A stretch of DNA of 56,709 bases from Anaerolineae bacterium (lineage in GTDB: Bacteria; Chloroflexota; Anaerolineae; Anaerolineales; UBA11579): positions 1-56,709 of the forward strand of contig SCUK01000043.1 of assembly GCA_004297445.1 (NCBI GenBank), read 5' to 3'. The notes under the pieces were generated by a model. That model was not told the DNA's origin. It searched no databases and saw only the letters and a list, made by a program, of their open reading frames with translations. Positions 48,377 through 56,586 of this stretch are shown here, piece after piece. Within the stretch, counting starts at the first letter, position 1, and the number at the start of each line of letters is the position of its first letter. Position numbers and translations under genes: made by a program.

Positions 48377-49228
48377 ATGGACGCCGCTGCGGTCATTCCA
48401 TACACTCGCCATGCCATTGCCACCGGCGTGGGCCAACCCCGCACCGTGGACGTATGGCTGCCGCCAGTCGCAGGACCTTACAGCGTGCTGTATATGCAGG
48501 ATGGCCAGAACCTGTTTGACCCGGCCCAGTCCTATTCCGGCGTCACCTGGGGCGTCGCCGAGACCGTCACCCGCCTTACCGCGCAGGGGCGCATCCCGCC
48601 CGCCATGGTAGTTGGCATCCACAACGTACCCAACCGCATGGGGGAATACATGCCCGCCAAAGCCGTGACCCGCACACCCGAATCGCGCCGTCTCGTCCAA
48701 AAGGATATTGACGGCTGGCGCGCCGAAGTACGCAAGACTGATCCTGACCTCGCCACCTGGGTCGAACCGAGATTCACGGCGGATGACTACCTACGTTTCC
48801 TCGTCCACGAACTCAAACCGTTCATTGACTCCACGTATGCGACTCTCCCCGCACCGGCCCACACCGCCCTGGTTGGAAGCAGTATGGGCGGTCTGATTTC
48901 AGCCTACGGTTTCTGCGAATACCCGCAGGTCTTCGGGCGCGCCGGTTGCCTGTCCACCGCCTGGACGGTTGGAAACGGCGTGGCCGTGTCGTGGTTTGCC
49001 GAAGCGCTGCCCGCGCCGCAGGGCCGCCGCATCTATTTTGACTACGGCACCGAAGGGCTGGACGCCGACTACGAACCCTTTCAGGCGCGCGCCGATGCCG
49101 CCCTGCACGCCGCCGGTTACCGCGCCGGCGTGGATTGCCTGACCCGCAAGTTCCCCGGCCACCTGCACCATGAATCCGCCTGGGCCGAACGCCTGCACGT
49201 CCCATTGGAATTCCTGCTTGCACCATGA
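48377..49228 (+). CDS. Alpha/beta-hydrolase, putative esterase (PF00756-like)
   Basis: 283 residues. The fold is that of the esterase D/Fes-like group: VDVWLPPVAGPYSVLYMQDGQNLFD near 25-49, nucleophile Ser in ALVGSSMGGLIS near 164-175, acid residue in DYGTEGLDADYEPF and the catalytic His in FPGHLHHESAW near 263. Carboxylic ester hydrolysis is likely; the substrate is unknown. It ends in an ATGA overlap with the next gene, so both are co-translated. Confidence 0.9.
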   Translation: MDAAAVIPYTRHAIATGVGQPRTVDVWLPPVAGPYSVLYMQDGQNLFDPAQSYSGVTWGVAETVTRLTAQGRIPPAMVVGIHNVPNRMGEYMPAKAVTRTPESRRLVQKDIDGWRAEVRKTDPDLATWVEPRFTADDYLRFLVHELKPFIDSTYATLPAPAHTALVGSSMGGLISAYGFCEYPQVFGRAGCLSTAWTVGNGVAVSWFAEALPAPQGRRIYFDYGTEGLDADYEPFQARADAALHAAGYRAGVDCLTRKFPGHLHHESAWAERLHVPLEFLLAP

Positions 49229-50331
49229 AAACACCCCGCCTGCTCCCCTTCGTATTGTTGTTTTTGCTTACCGCCTGCGCCGGCGGCGAAGCCGCCGCCC
49301 CCCCGGAGCCGCACGCCATCACCCCGCAGGACACCCCCGCCCCGGCGCCCACCCAGCCGCCTGCCTCCCCGCTGGCGGGGCTGGTATACAGCGCCGGCAG
49401 CGCGCTGTGGCAGATTAACGCGGATGGCAGCCCGGCCAGCCTGGCCGCCTGCGCCCAGGGCGCGGCGCTATCGCCAGATGGCACCCAGATGGTGTACGCA
49501 GGCGACGACTATGACATTTACCTGCTCGACCTGGCCACCTGCACCCGCACCAATATCACCAACTCGCCGGACACGGTTGAACTCAACCCGCAATGGTGGC
49601 CCAACGTGACCGGCGCGGTGCTGATTGGCCTCAACCCGGAATTCGATACCGGCAAGCCGGCCCTGATTCAGCTTGGGCGCGAAGGCGTGCAACTGATTGA
49701 CCCGGATGCCAGCCCCGCCGACCTGCCCGCCATCTCCCCCGATGGACAAACCCTGGCCTACGCCCACGGCGGCCAGCCCATCCTGTATTCGCTGAGCGCC
49801 GGCCGTCAGGCGCTGGACCTTGCCGCCTTTGGGCTTGACCCGGCCAGCATCCAGCGCGTGGACAGCCCGGCCTGGAGTCCGGATGGCCGGAGTTTGGCCT
49901 GGGTGGTCGCCACCCAGCAGGGCGATGACTTCACCACCTGGCGCATCCAACTCCTGATATTGAACCTCGAAGCGCGCACGTCGCTCCTGCTGCATCCCTA
50001 TGTACCCCTGGGGCGCGGCGGCTGGCCGCCCGCGCCGGTCTGGAGTCCGGATGGCCGCTGGCTGGCGTTTAATCCGTGGGTGGAAGACATCGCCCAGACT
50101 GGCCTCGTGGTGCTCGCCGCGGACGGCTCGGAAGAGCACACCATCACTGTGACCAATCCGCAGAACACCTGGCTGGACCAGCTGACCCCGCCGCGCTGGA
50201 GCCCGGACTCGACCCGCCTCGCGTTCGCCCTTTCCCCCGCCGAACCGATCTTCTGGTGGCTGAGCCTCGCAAACTGGCAACCCCAGCCCCTGCCTCTGCC
50301 GCCGGATGCCGTGCTCATCGCCTGGCGCTGA
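49225..50331 (+). CDS. PD40/TolB-like beta-propeller lipoprotein
   Basis: 368 residues. A lipoprotein signal (LLFLLTACAGG) and a short Pro/Ala/Thr linker precede a six- or seven-bladed beta-propeller with at least four SPDG repeats: LSPDGTQMVYAGDDYD, WSPDGRSLAWV, WSPDGRWLAFNP and WSPDSTRLAFAL. Such WD40-like PD40 proteins display protein or glycan-binding surfaces. It is co-translated with the esterase. Confidence 0.9.
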   Translation: MKTPRLLPFVLLFLLTACAGGEAAAPPEPHAITPQDTPAPAPTQPPASPLAGLVYSAGSALWQINADGSPASLAACAQGAALSPDGTQMVYAGDDYDIYLLDLATCTRTNITNSPDTVELNPQWWPNVTGAVLIGLNPEFDTGKPALIQLGREGVQLIDPDASPADLPAISPDGQTLAYAHGGQPILYSLSAGRQALDLAAFGLDPASIQRVDSPAWSPDGRSLAWVVATQQGDDFTTWRIQLLILNLEARTSLLLHPYVPLGRGGWPPAPVWSPDGRWLAFNPWVEDIAQTGLVVLAADGSEEHTITVTNPQNTWLDQLTPPRWSPDSTRLAFALSPAEPIFWWLSLANWQPQPLPLPPDAVLIAWR

Positions 50332-50341
50332 TGCAAACAAA

Positions 50342-50376
50342 AAATCTCCCGGAAGTTTAGAACTTCCGGGAGATTT
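50342..50376. terminator. Bidirectional terminator between convergent genes
   Basis: A perfect 16-bp stem (50342-50357 with 50361-50376), 3-nt loop, A tract on the left and T-rich on the right. Confidence 0.9.
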
Positions 50377-50401
50377 GGTTTTCGGGGACTAACGCCGCGA
50401 C

Positions 50402-51211
50402 TTACTGGTTAAAATCCTGCGAGCCGCCGGGGAACGCCACACTGGTTATGCCGCTCTTGGACACGTAAATCGCGCCCTCGTAGCGTTTGCCGTCCATCGC
50501 GTAGATGTACGTATAAACGCCGCTGATGACGTCCACTTTGGTTTGTCCGGGGGACAGAGTGAAGTAATACGTCGCCGGGCCAAGCAGGGTGACGACCACA
50601 TCCGAGCCATAGTAATTATTAAGCGTCAGCCGAACCGGGTTGGGCTTGCCGAGGTCCTGGTAGATCAGACGCTCGCAACTGATGATGGTCATCGAGGCCG
50701 TGCCGTTCTTCAATACCCGCACCGAGCCGGTGAAGGTCGTATCACACACATCGTACGAGTAGGTGTACCAGCCGGTCTGGATGTTGTAGTAGCGGTTGGT
50801 GCCCAGTTCAGTGGCCAGCACGTAATCCTCGCCGTAAATCGGGTCGAGGCTGGTCAGCGTGATTTGCAGCGGCTCTTCAAAGTGGCTGTACACCACAAAC
50901 TTGCTGATGTCCGGCATCGGCGGGCAATAAGGGATATCGAAAATCTGGCCGGTGGCGTCAAGATCCACTTCCACGGTCACCTCTTCCAGACAGCCGGCAT
51001 AGGTGACTTTGTACGAGCCGGGTTCGATGACCTTCTCCGTCCAGCCGGGTACGGCAGTGAAGACGTATTTGACCGGGCCATCCATGGTCACCTTAACCGC
51101 CTCTTCCTGGTTGTTGTGCACCAGGATGGCGATGGTCTTGGTAGTGGGGGCAAAAGCCGAGAGCACCGTGAGGGCCAGCAGGGCTACGACCAGGGAAATT
51201 CGTTTCATCAT
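50402..51211 (-). CDS. Secreted protein with three copies of an undescribed GPxxYxF-type domain
   Basis: 269 residues. A signal peptide (MMKRISLVVALLALTVLSAFA) is followed by three repeats: about 27-98 (NNQEEAVKVTMDGPVKYVFTAV, then PGSYKVTYAGCLEE), about 105-180 (PLQITLTS..., TGWYTYSYDVCD) and about 192-265 (NNYYGSDVVVTLLGPATYYFTL, then SGVYTYIYAMDG). Each repeats the strand pattern and turn found twice in the protein at 11634-12194. Cys positions differ between copies, so disulfides may be between repeats. I know no named family. The mature protein is probably exposed outside the membrane. Confidence 0.8.
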   Translation of the reverse strand: MMKRISLVVALLALTVLSAFAPTTKTIAILVHNNQEEAVKVTMDGPVKYVFTAVPGWTEKVIEPGSYKVTYAGCLEEVTVEVDLDATGQIFDIPYCPPMPDISKFVVYSHFEEPLQITLTSLDPIYGEDYVLATELGTNRYYNIQTGWYTYSYDVCDTTFTGSVRVLKNGTASMTIISCERLIYQDLGKPNPVRLTLNNYYGSDVVVTLLGPATYYFTLSPGQTKVDVISGVYTYIYAMDGKRYEGAIYVSKSGITSVAFPGGSQDFNQ

Positions 51212-51352
51212 TGGGGTTTACTCCATTCGAACCGCATAGTTACAGCCTTGCGGATCTGTCCGCGAAGCAGGTGAATCATACCTTCGCGGCCGCGGCATGT
51301 CAACCGGTACGCCAGTAGGGACTGTTCTCCTACTTTAGGAGGAGGAAGGCAC

Positions 51353-51358
51353 TATAAT
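51353..51358 (+). promoter_or_regulatory. -10 element abutting YbaK gene start
   Basis: TATAAT ends exactly 7 nt before ATG 51366; the GGAGGAGG present lies upstream of the -10 and so cannot be in the mRNA. A leaderless transcript is predicted. Confidence 0.6.
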
Positions 51359-51365
51359 CGCGGCC

Positions 51366-51845
51366 ATGACCCACACCTCCCCCGCCGCGCACGTACTGAC
51401 TGCACAGGGCATTCCCTTCCGCGAGTTCACGCACCTCGGCCAGGTAAGCAGCCTGGAGCAGGCCGCCGCTGAACGCGACCAGACCCCCGGCCAGGTGGTG
51501 CGCTCGATTCTCTTTCGCCTCGGCGAAGAGGACTACGCGTTGGTACTGGTGGCCGGCCCGCAGCAGGTAAACTGGAAGGCCCTGCGCCGTCACTTCAACC
51601 AATCGCGCCTGACAATGGCCTCACCGGAGGAGGTGCTGTCCGTCACCGGTTTTGAGATTGGCGCAGTCGGGCCGTTTGGTCTGAAGCGCGCTCTGCCCAT
51701 CGTGCTGGATGCCTCGCTGACCGCCCAGTCCGAAGTCTCGCTCGGCTCCGGCGTGCGCGGTACCGCCGTCATCCTGACTGTGGCAGACCTCCAAGCCGCG
51801 CTCGGCCAGCCGCCCATCGCTGCCCTCACACAAAGTTCGTTCTGA
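51366..51845 (+). CDS. YbaK/EbsC-family aminoacyl-tRNA deacylase
   Basis: 159 residues, one YbaK domain. Typical blocks are [21 protein letters not shown] near 35-55 (with the substrate-site Arg), [10 protein letters not shown] near 69-78, and [20 protein letters not shown] near 98-117. Members hydrolyse mischarged tRNA (Cys-tRNA-Pro, Ala-tRNA-Pro and others) in trans. The final codons and TGA stop fall inside an octamer-period repeat. The ATG follows a TATAAT by 7 nt with no ribosome site between. Confidence 0.92.
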   Translation: MTHTSPAAHVLTAQGIPFREFTHLGQVSSLEQAAAERDQTPGQVVRSILFRLGEEDYALVLVAGPQQVNWKALRRHFNQSRLTMASPEEVLSVTGFEIGAVGPFGLKRALPIVLDASLTAQSEVSLGSGVRGTAVILTVADLQAALGQPPIAALTQSSF

Positions 51846-51862
51846 AGTGCTGAAGTCACAAA
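51839..51862. repeat. Octamer-period array (3 units) overlapping a stop codon
   Basis: GTTCTGAA, GTGCTGAA, GTCACAAA in register. The YbaK TGA (51843-51845) is inside the first unit. Confidence 0.7.
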
Positions 51863-51936
51863 CCCCGTTCACGAATTCCGCTTACGGATTCCCAATCACA
51901 AGGTTGTGTTGACCTTTCAAAAAACCACCCATTGTC

Positions 51937-52058
51937 TGTCATTCTGAGCGAGCGATAGCAGCCTGTCCTGAACGCAGTGAAGGAAGCGAAGAATCAACCG
52001 CTCCGGTCAAAAGATAGATTCTTCGGTCAGCGACTGCGTCGCTTCCCTCAGAATGACA
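51937..52058. repeat. TGTCATTCTGA-type nested palindromic repeat
   Basis: Outer arms TGTCATTCTGA (51937-51947) and TCAGAATGACA (52048-52058), inner arms CGAAGAATC (51987-51995) and GATTCTTCG (52017-52025). Long, nested, non-coding, between convergent genes; this type is a widespread REP/MITE-like element in bacteria. Confidence 0.85.
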
Positions 52059-52093
52059 ATCTCTTGAGTGATATTCAGACAAAAGTCAACAGA

Positions 52094-52117
52094 ACCTAAT
52101 CACTGATTCCTGATTAC
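52094..52117 (-). repeat. Possible octamer-period array (3 units) at SDR stop
   Basis: On the minus strand GTAATCAG, GAATCAGT, GATTAGGT; it encodes the last residues and the stop of the SDR gene. A weaker match than the other arrays. Confidence 0.4.
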
Positions 52118-52951
52118 CGCTTTTCTCACATACCCCTCGCTCAACGCCCACAGCCGTTCCTGCGCGTTCACATCATGCGAAGACTCGGATGAACGCCGTT
52201 CACCGAAGCGCGTGAAGAACTTGGCCGTCATGCCTTCCAATGCCGGGTCGGTCGCCAGCCGCATCGTCGCTCGCGCCCCTTCTTCCACCGAGATGCCCTT
52301 GTAGAAGATGATGCGCTGCCCCAGCCGGCCGAGCCAGCCATTCTGCGTCCCGCCGATGTTGGTGCGCACGAAGCCGGGATGCAGCGCGTTGGCAGTCACG
52401 CCGGTACCTTCCAGCCGCCGCGCCAGCGCGTAGGTGAACATCACATTCGCCAGTTTGCTCTGTTCATACGCCCCCAGCATCCAGTAGCCCCATGTGCGCT
52501 CTACGTCCTTCCAGCGAATGCATCCCTTGTAATGCGCGCTGGAAGATGTATTGACCACCCGGCTCGGCGCGCTGGCTTTCATCACGTCCAGCAACTCCAA
52601 CGTCAGGATGAAGTACGCCATGTGATTCAACGCCCACGTCATCTCGATGCCGTCCGCCGACAGCCGCCGCAAAAAGAAGCCGTTGCCGGCGTTGTTAATC
52701 AGCACGTCCAGTCGGTCAAACCGGGCCTTGAACTCCGCCGCCGCCCGCCGCACCTCGGCCTGCACCGAAAGGTCCGCCCGGATGCCCACCGCCCCCGCGC
52801 CCAGTTCGGACAGGGTGTCCGCCAGTTTTTGCGGGTTGCGCCCCACCACCGCCACCCGCGCCCCCAGCGCCGCCAGTTCGCGCGCCGCCTGCCGCCCGAT
52901 GCCATCCGTCGCGCCGGTAATCAGCACCACTTTGCCGGTCATATCCGTCAT
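52100..52951 (-). CDS. Short-chain dehydrogenase/reductase (SDR)
   Basis: 283 residues. NAD(P)-binding TGATDGIGRQAA near 12-23 (TGxxxGIG), VVGRNP, NNAGNG near 84-89, a catalytic Ser in VVNTSSSAHYKG near 128-139 and the YxxxK in AYEQSKLANVMFTYALARRLEG. This is the retinol-dehydrogenase-like SDR type. The substrate is unknown. A TATGCT box lies 6 nt before the ATG with no ribosome site. It diverges from the methyltransferase gene. The C-terminal codons fall in an octamer-like repeat. Confidence 0.93.
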   Translation of the reverse strand: MTDMTGKVVLITGATDGIGRQAARELAALGARVAVVGRNPQKLADTLSELGAGAVGIRADLSVQAEVRRAAAEFKARFDRLDVLINNAGNGFFLRRLSADGIEMTWALNHMAYFILTLELLDVMKASAPSRVVNTSSSAHYKGCIRWKDVERTWGYWMLGAYEQSKLANVMFTYALARRLEGTGVTANALHPGFVRTNIGGTQNGWLGRLGQRIIFYKGISVEEGARATMRLATDPALEGMTAKFFTRFGERRSSESSHDVNAQERLWALSEGYVRKAVIRNQ

Positions 52952-52957
52952 GCTGCC

Positions 52958-52963
52958 AGCATA
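52958..52963 (-). promoter_or_regulatory. -10 element abutting SDR start
   Basis: Minus-strand TATGCT ends 6 nt before the ATG at 52951; no ribosome site. Part of the leaderless set. Confidence 0.45.
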
Positions 52964-53021
52964 ACATAGCGCGGAGAGAACATGCGCCAGTGTGTTAGCA
53001 ATCGTCCAAATTCGGCTATGG

Positions 53022-53027
53022 TAAAGT
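53022..53027 (+). promoter_or_regulatory. -10 element abutting methyltransferase start
   Basis: TAAAGT ends 7 nt before GTG 53035; no ribosome site. Part of the leaderless set. Confidence 0.45.
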
Positions 53028-53034
53028 TCCCCGC

Positions 53035-53817
53035 GTGACGCTTCACCCCGACCTGCTCTCCCTGCTCTGCAACCCGTTCACCGGCGAACCGCTGAAACAA
53101 GACGGCGACTCGCTCACCGGCACCGCCAGCGGCGCGCGCTTCCCCATCCGCGCCGGCATCCCCGTCATCCTGCCGCCACGCCAGCCCCTGCGCACCCGCT
53201 TCTACCGCCGTTTCTATGACCTGGCCGCCGCGCTGTATGACCCGGTGGTGCGCGCCGGCGGGCAAATCGGCGTGAACCATGAAGAACGTCTGCGCCGCGA
53301 GGTCATCGCCGCGCTGGAGATTTCCCCCGGCGCACGCGTCCTCGAAACCGCCATCGGCAGCGCGCTCAACGCGCCGCACCTGCCGCCGAACATCCAGCAT
53401 TTCGGGCTCGACCTGTCATGGGGGATGCTCGGACGGGCACGCCGCAACCTCGCCGCCTGGGGGCGCGCCGCCCACCTCGTTCAGGCCGACGGCGCCTTCA
53501 TCCCCCTGCATACCGCCGCCTTTGACCTCGTTTTGCATCTCGGCGGCCTGCAATTTTATGCCGACCCGTTCCGCGGCGTGAGTGAAATGGCCCGCGTCCT
53601 GAAACCGGGCGGCCGCGCCATCCTGCTGGATGAAGCCGCCGCCGCCCGCCGCCTGCTGCGCCGCATGCCCGCCCACCGCGACTACGCCCCGGACCTCCCC
53701 ACCGCCGCCGCCAGCATGACCCGCCTTGTGCCCTTCACCATCACCGAGTTTGAATCCAGACTGCTTCCCGGTGGCCTGTTCTACATGCTGTCCTTTACCA
53801 AACCTGAAAATCTGTGA
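53035..53817 (+). CDS. Class I SAM methyltransferase with Trm112-like N-terminus
   Basis: 260 residues from GTG 53035. The first 45 (LLSLLCNPFTGEPLKQDGDSL ... RFPIRAGIPVIL) have the Trm112/YcaR-like beta-pattern, but keep only one Cys, so the zinc site is absent. The methyltransferase core (about 75-230) has VLETAIGSALNAPHL in place of the GxGxG SAM loop, FGLDLSWGMLGRARRNL, VQADGAFIPLHTAAFDLVLHLGGLQ and MARVLKPGGRAILLDE. Closest in style to UbiE/methyltransferase-11 members. The substrate is unknown. It is followed by trmB and may share its transcript. Confidence 0.88.
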   Translation: MTLHPDLLSLLCNPFTGEPLKQDGDSLTGTASGARFPIRAGIPVILPPRQPLRTRFYRRFYDLAAALYDPVVRAGGQIGVNHEERLRREVIAALEISPGARVLETAIGSALNAPHLPPNIQHFGLDLSWGMLGRARRNLAAWGRAAHLVQADGAFIPLHTAAFDLVLHLGGLQFYADPFRGVSEMARVLKPGGRAILLDEAAAARRLLRRMPAHRDYAPDLPTAAASMTRLVPFTITEFESRLLPGGLFYMLSFTKPENL

Positions 53818-53896
53818 GCCAGTATCCGACACCCCGCCACGAAACCGACCCCATGACCATAAGATCCCGAGACAACTAGAATTCCAGACATCCTCC

Positions 53897-54580
53897 ATGT
53901 CCAAAGGCCGTCGCATCGCCCGCATCCCCAACTTCGTCCCCACGCCCGAGGAACGCGCCCGCTATCTGCTGCACTGGGAGTCGCGCCACCTGTTTCACGG
54001 CACCGCCGACTACCCGGCCCTCACGCCCCAATTCCTGTTCAACACAGACCAGCCCTTCACGCTGGAAATCGGTCCCGGCACCGGTGAACTGCTGTGCGCG
54101 CTGGCCGCAGAGAACCCCTCTCAAAACTATTTCGGCGTCGACCTCTCGCGCCGTTCGCTGTACTACGCCCTGCACCAGGCCGCGCAAGCCGGTCTGACCA
54201 ACATCCGCTTCCTGCGCGCCGATATCCTTCTGGCCCTGCCGCGGCTGGCTCCCGCCAGCCTGGCCGGCGTGCTCCTCCTGTTCCCTGACCCCAACCTCGC
54301 CGCCCGCCACCGTCGCCGCCGTGCCTTTCAGCCCGCCCTGCTGGACGCGCTGGCCGTCGCCCTTGCCCCCGCCGCTCGCATCCTCGTCGTCTCGGACGAC
54401 GAAGATCTGTTCACCGACATGCTCGCCATCGCCGAGGCTGACCCGCGCTACCGCAAGACGCACGCCGCGCCCTGGCTGGATGGCTTCGAGCCACCGGTGA
54501 AAACCCGCTTTCAACAGGTTTGGGAAAAGAAGGGGCGGGTGATTAAGAGGTTTGAACTGGAACGCGTAACCGCTGGTTAA
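53897..54580 (+). CDS. trmB: tRNA (guanine-N7)-methyltransferase TrmB
   Basis: 227 residues from ATG 53897. The TrmB core is present: LEIGPGTGELLCALAAENP near 57-75 (SAM loop), YFGVDLSRRSLYYALHQAAQ, NIRFLRADIL near 107-116, and LLLFPDPNLAARHRRRRAFQPALLD near 131-155, which corresponds to the FPDPWPKKRHxKRR block with some change at the KK. The C-terminal region FEPPVKTRFQQVWEKKGRVIKRFEL matches TKYE-type ends. It methylates G46 of tRNA. The motif change (NLAARHRRRR for WPKKRH) makes this a slightly divergent member. Confidence 0.82.
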   Translation: MSKGRRIARIPNFVPTPEERARYLLHWESRHLFHGTADYPALTPQFLFNTDQPFTLEIGPGTGELLCALAAENPSQNYFGVDLSRRSLYYALHQAAQAGLTNIRFLRADILLALPRLAPASLAGVLLLFPDPNLAARHRRRRAFQPALLDALAVALAPAARILVVSDDEDLFTDMLAIAEADPRYRKTHAAPWLDGFEPPVKTRFQQVWEKKGRVIKRFELERVTAG

Positions 54581-54584
54581 CAAT

Positions 54585-54631
54585 GTAGAGGTCAAGCTAC
54601 GCATTGCATCGCAATGCCACTTGACCCCTAC
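54585..54631. repeat. GTAG-terminated palindromic element
   Basis: Outer GTAGAGGTCAAG and CTTGACCCCTAC arms with inner GCATTGC/GCAATGC, 4 nt after the trmB stop. It shares GTAG ... CCCCTAC ends with 21052-21080. Confidence 0.65.
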
Positions 54632-54699
54632 CGAAGCGGCTCAACAGATTCGCGAACTTTGCGTTCTTTGCGTGAGGTGCCTTTGTTCTTCCCCCTTCC

Positions 54700-55071
54700 T
54701 CACCTATGCTGGTCAATCAGAATCGCGTTGCCGTCCGGGTCCGTCAGCGTGATGTGCGCCGGGCCGCTGGTGGTGGCATCTGCCTCGGTGTCCAGCGCCA
54801 CGCCCAGCGCCTTCAACTGCTTCTGCAATTCGCGCACGTCCGTGAACGGGTTCACCTCTTTGGCATTCCCATCCCAACCGGGGTTGAACGTGAGGATGTT
54901 CTTTTCAAACATGCCTTGGAACAGCCCGATGATGCAATCGCCATTCTTCATAATCAGCCAGTTCTGGTCAAGGACTCCCCCAAACGAGTTAAACCCCAGT
55001 TTTTCATAAAACGCTTTGGACACGTGAATGTCCTTCACCGCCAGACTTACGGAAAATACGCCCAGTTCCAT
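54700..55071 (-). CDS. VOC-superfamily (glyoxalase/bleomycin-resistance-like) protein
   Basis: 123 residues. Two beta-alpha-beta-beta-beta units with [22 protein letters not shown] at the start and [16 protein letters not shown] at the end, the VOC pattern. Metal ligands are reduced compared with glyoxalase I, so this is likely a VOC protein of unknown substrate. GGAG lies before the ATG. Monocistronic, downstream of MoaD on the same strand. Confidence 0.88.
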   Translation of the reverse strand: MELGVFSVSLAVKDIHVSKAFYEKLGFNSFGGVLDQNWLIMKNGDCIIGLFQGMFEKNILTFNPGWDGNAKEVNPFTDVRELQKQLKALGVALDTEADATTSGPAHITLTDPDGNAILIDQHR

Positions 55072-55118
55072 TGCTTTCTCCTTTTTCGATAATTACATAG
55101 ACGCGTTGCGCAGGCGCG

Positions 55119-55415
55119 TCAGCCCCCCGCGATCGCGCCGATGATGAGCAACGGCTCTTTGCCGTTGGCCACATCCTCCGGCAGCGGCGCGTCCATCGGC
55201 TCATGCGAAATATCCTCCGAGCAGGCGAAGAAGCGCACATAAGCGCGGCGCTGGCCGGTGGCATAGTCGCGCACCGTGCCGCGCAGCGTGGGGTAGCGCG
55301 CTTCCAGCGCGTCCACCACCGCCTGCGCCGTAACCGGCGCGGCCACCTCCAGCGTCAATTCGCCCTCCACCCGCGCCAGCGAGCGCAAGTGTGCCGGCAG
55401 TTTTACCCGAATCAT
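55119..55415 (-). CDS. MoaD/ThiS-like sulfur-carrier protein
   Basis: 98 residues with an ubiquitin-like beta-grasp pattern and a terminal Gly-Gly (IGAIAGG), the site that is adenylated and thiolated in MoaD/Thi[14 protein letters not shown] in the middle is unlike typical MoaD, so a specialised carrier is possible. The ATG overlaps the stop of the BNR-repeat gene as ATGA, an unusual partner. No other molybdopterin or thiamine gene is in the window. Confidence 0.82.
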   Translation of the reverse strand: MIRVKLPAHLRSLARVEGELTLEVAAPVTAQAVVDALEARYPTLRGTVRDYATGQRRAYVRFFACSEDISHEPMDAPLPEDVANGKEPLLIIGAIAGG

Positions 55416-56527
55416 GGCAGGGTTTGCACCTCAACCGACATCACTGCCGGCAAGTCGTGCGTGATGGCCGTCCACGAGTCGCCCTCGTCGTTGGACGCAT
55501 ACACCTGCCCGCCGGTGGTGCCGAAGTAGATGCCGCACGGGTCCATGCGGTCCACCGCCATCGCGTCGCGCAGCACATTCACATAGCAGTTTTCCTGCGG
55601 CAGACCTTTGGTCAGCGCCTCCCAGTCGTTACCGCCCGTGCGGCTGCGGTACACCTGCAGTTTGCCGTCCGGCGGGTAATGTTCCGAGTCGCTCTTTATC
55701 GGCACGACATAAATCGTGTTCGGGTCCTGTGAATGCACATCGATGACGAAGCCGAAGTCCGTTGGCAGGTTGCCGCTGATCTCGTACCAGTTCTCGCCGG
55801 CGTCGTCGCTGCGCATAACGTCCCAGTGCTTCTGCATAAACAGCACCTCCGGTTTGGAGGGATGCGCCGCGATGTGATGTACGCAGTGACCAATTTCAGC
55901 TTCCGGGTCCGGGATGTAGTTGGATTTCAGGCCGCGATTAATCGGCTTCCAGGTCTTGCCGCCGTCATCAGTGCGGAACGCGCCCGCCGCCGAGATGGCA
56001 GTCACGATGCGATCCGGGTTGGTGGGGTCGAGGAGTATGGTATGCAGGCACAGGCCGCCTGCGCCCGGGTGCCACTGCGGGCCGGAGCCATGCCCGCGCA
56101 GGCCGGAGAGTTCCTGCCACGTCATCCCCGCATCGGAGGAGCGGAACAGGGCCGCGTCTTCCACCCCGGCGTATACCGTGTCCGGGTCGGTGGGCGAGGG
56201 TTCCAGGTGCCACACCTTGGCGAACTTCCACGGGTGGGGTTTGCCATCAAAAAACTGGTGAGTGCCGGGCTCGCCTTCGTAAGTGAATTCGTTGCCCACC
56301 GTCTCCCATGTCTTGCCGCCATCGTCCGAGCGGTGAATCGTCTGCCCGAACCAGGCACTGGCCTGTGAGGCGTAGATGCGGTTGGGGTCGGCGGGCGAGC
56401 CTTTGAGATGGAAGATTTCCCAGCCGCCAAAGTGCGGGCCGCTTACGTCCCACTTTTTGCGCTTGCCATCCGAGGTGAGGATGAATGCCCCTTTGCGAGT
56501 GCCGACCAATACCCGAACGCCGCTCAT
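55412..56527 (-). CDS. BNR/sialidase-like beta-propeller protein
   Basis: 371 residues. Several Asp-box (S-x-D-x-G-x-x-W) motifs: [48 protein letters not shown], and [10 protein letters not shown], spread over the whole length as six or seven blades. Such proteins have sialidase, exo-glycosidase or plain binding roles; catalytic Arg triad residues of sialidases are not evident, so binding is more likely. No signal peptide, so it is cytoplasmic. A promoter with nested dyads lies just upstream and MoaD follows with a 4-nt overlap. Confidence 0.9.
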   Translation of the reverse strand: MSGVRVLVGTRKGAFILTSDGKRKKWDVSGPHFGGWEIFHLKGSPADPNRIYASQASAWFGQTIHRSDDGGKTWETVGNEFTYEGEPGTHQFFDGKPHPWKFAKVWHLEPSPTDPDTVYAGVEDAALFRSSDAGMTWQELSGLRGHGSGPQWHPGAGGLCLHTILLDPTNPDRIVTAISAAGAFRTDDGGKTWKPINRGLKSNYIPDPEAEIGHCVHHIAAHPSKPEVLFMQKHWDVMRSDDAGENWYEISGNLPTDFGFVIDVHSQDPNTIYVVPIKSDSEHYPPDGKLQVYRSRTGGNDWEALTKGLPQENCYVNVLRDAMAVDRMDPCGIYFGTTGGQVYASNDEGDSWTAITHDLPAVMSVEVQTLP

Positions 56528-56549
56528 AGTTCACTCCTTCTAAGAGAAA

Positions 56550-56586
56550 TTTGACTAATTATAGAACATTTATTCTATTTGTCAAA
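56550..56586 (-). promoter_or_regulatory. Promoter with nested operator dyads for BNR-MoaD operon
   Basis: Minus strand TTGACA (56585-56580), 16 nt, then TATAAT (56563-56558). Dyads ATAGAA-N6-TTCTAT (56561-56578) and TTTGAC...GTCAAA (56550-56586) lie over the promoter, suggesting control by a dimeric regulator. Confidence 0.8.
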
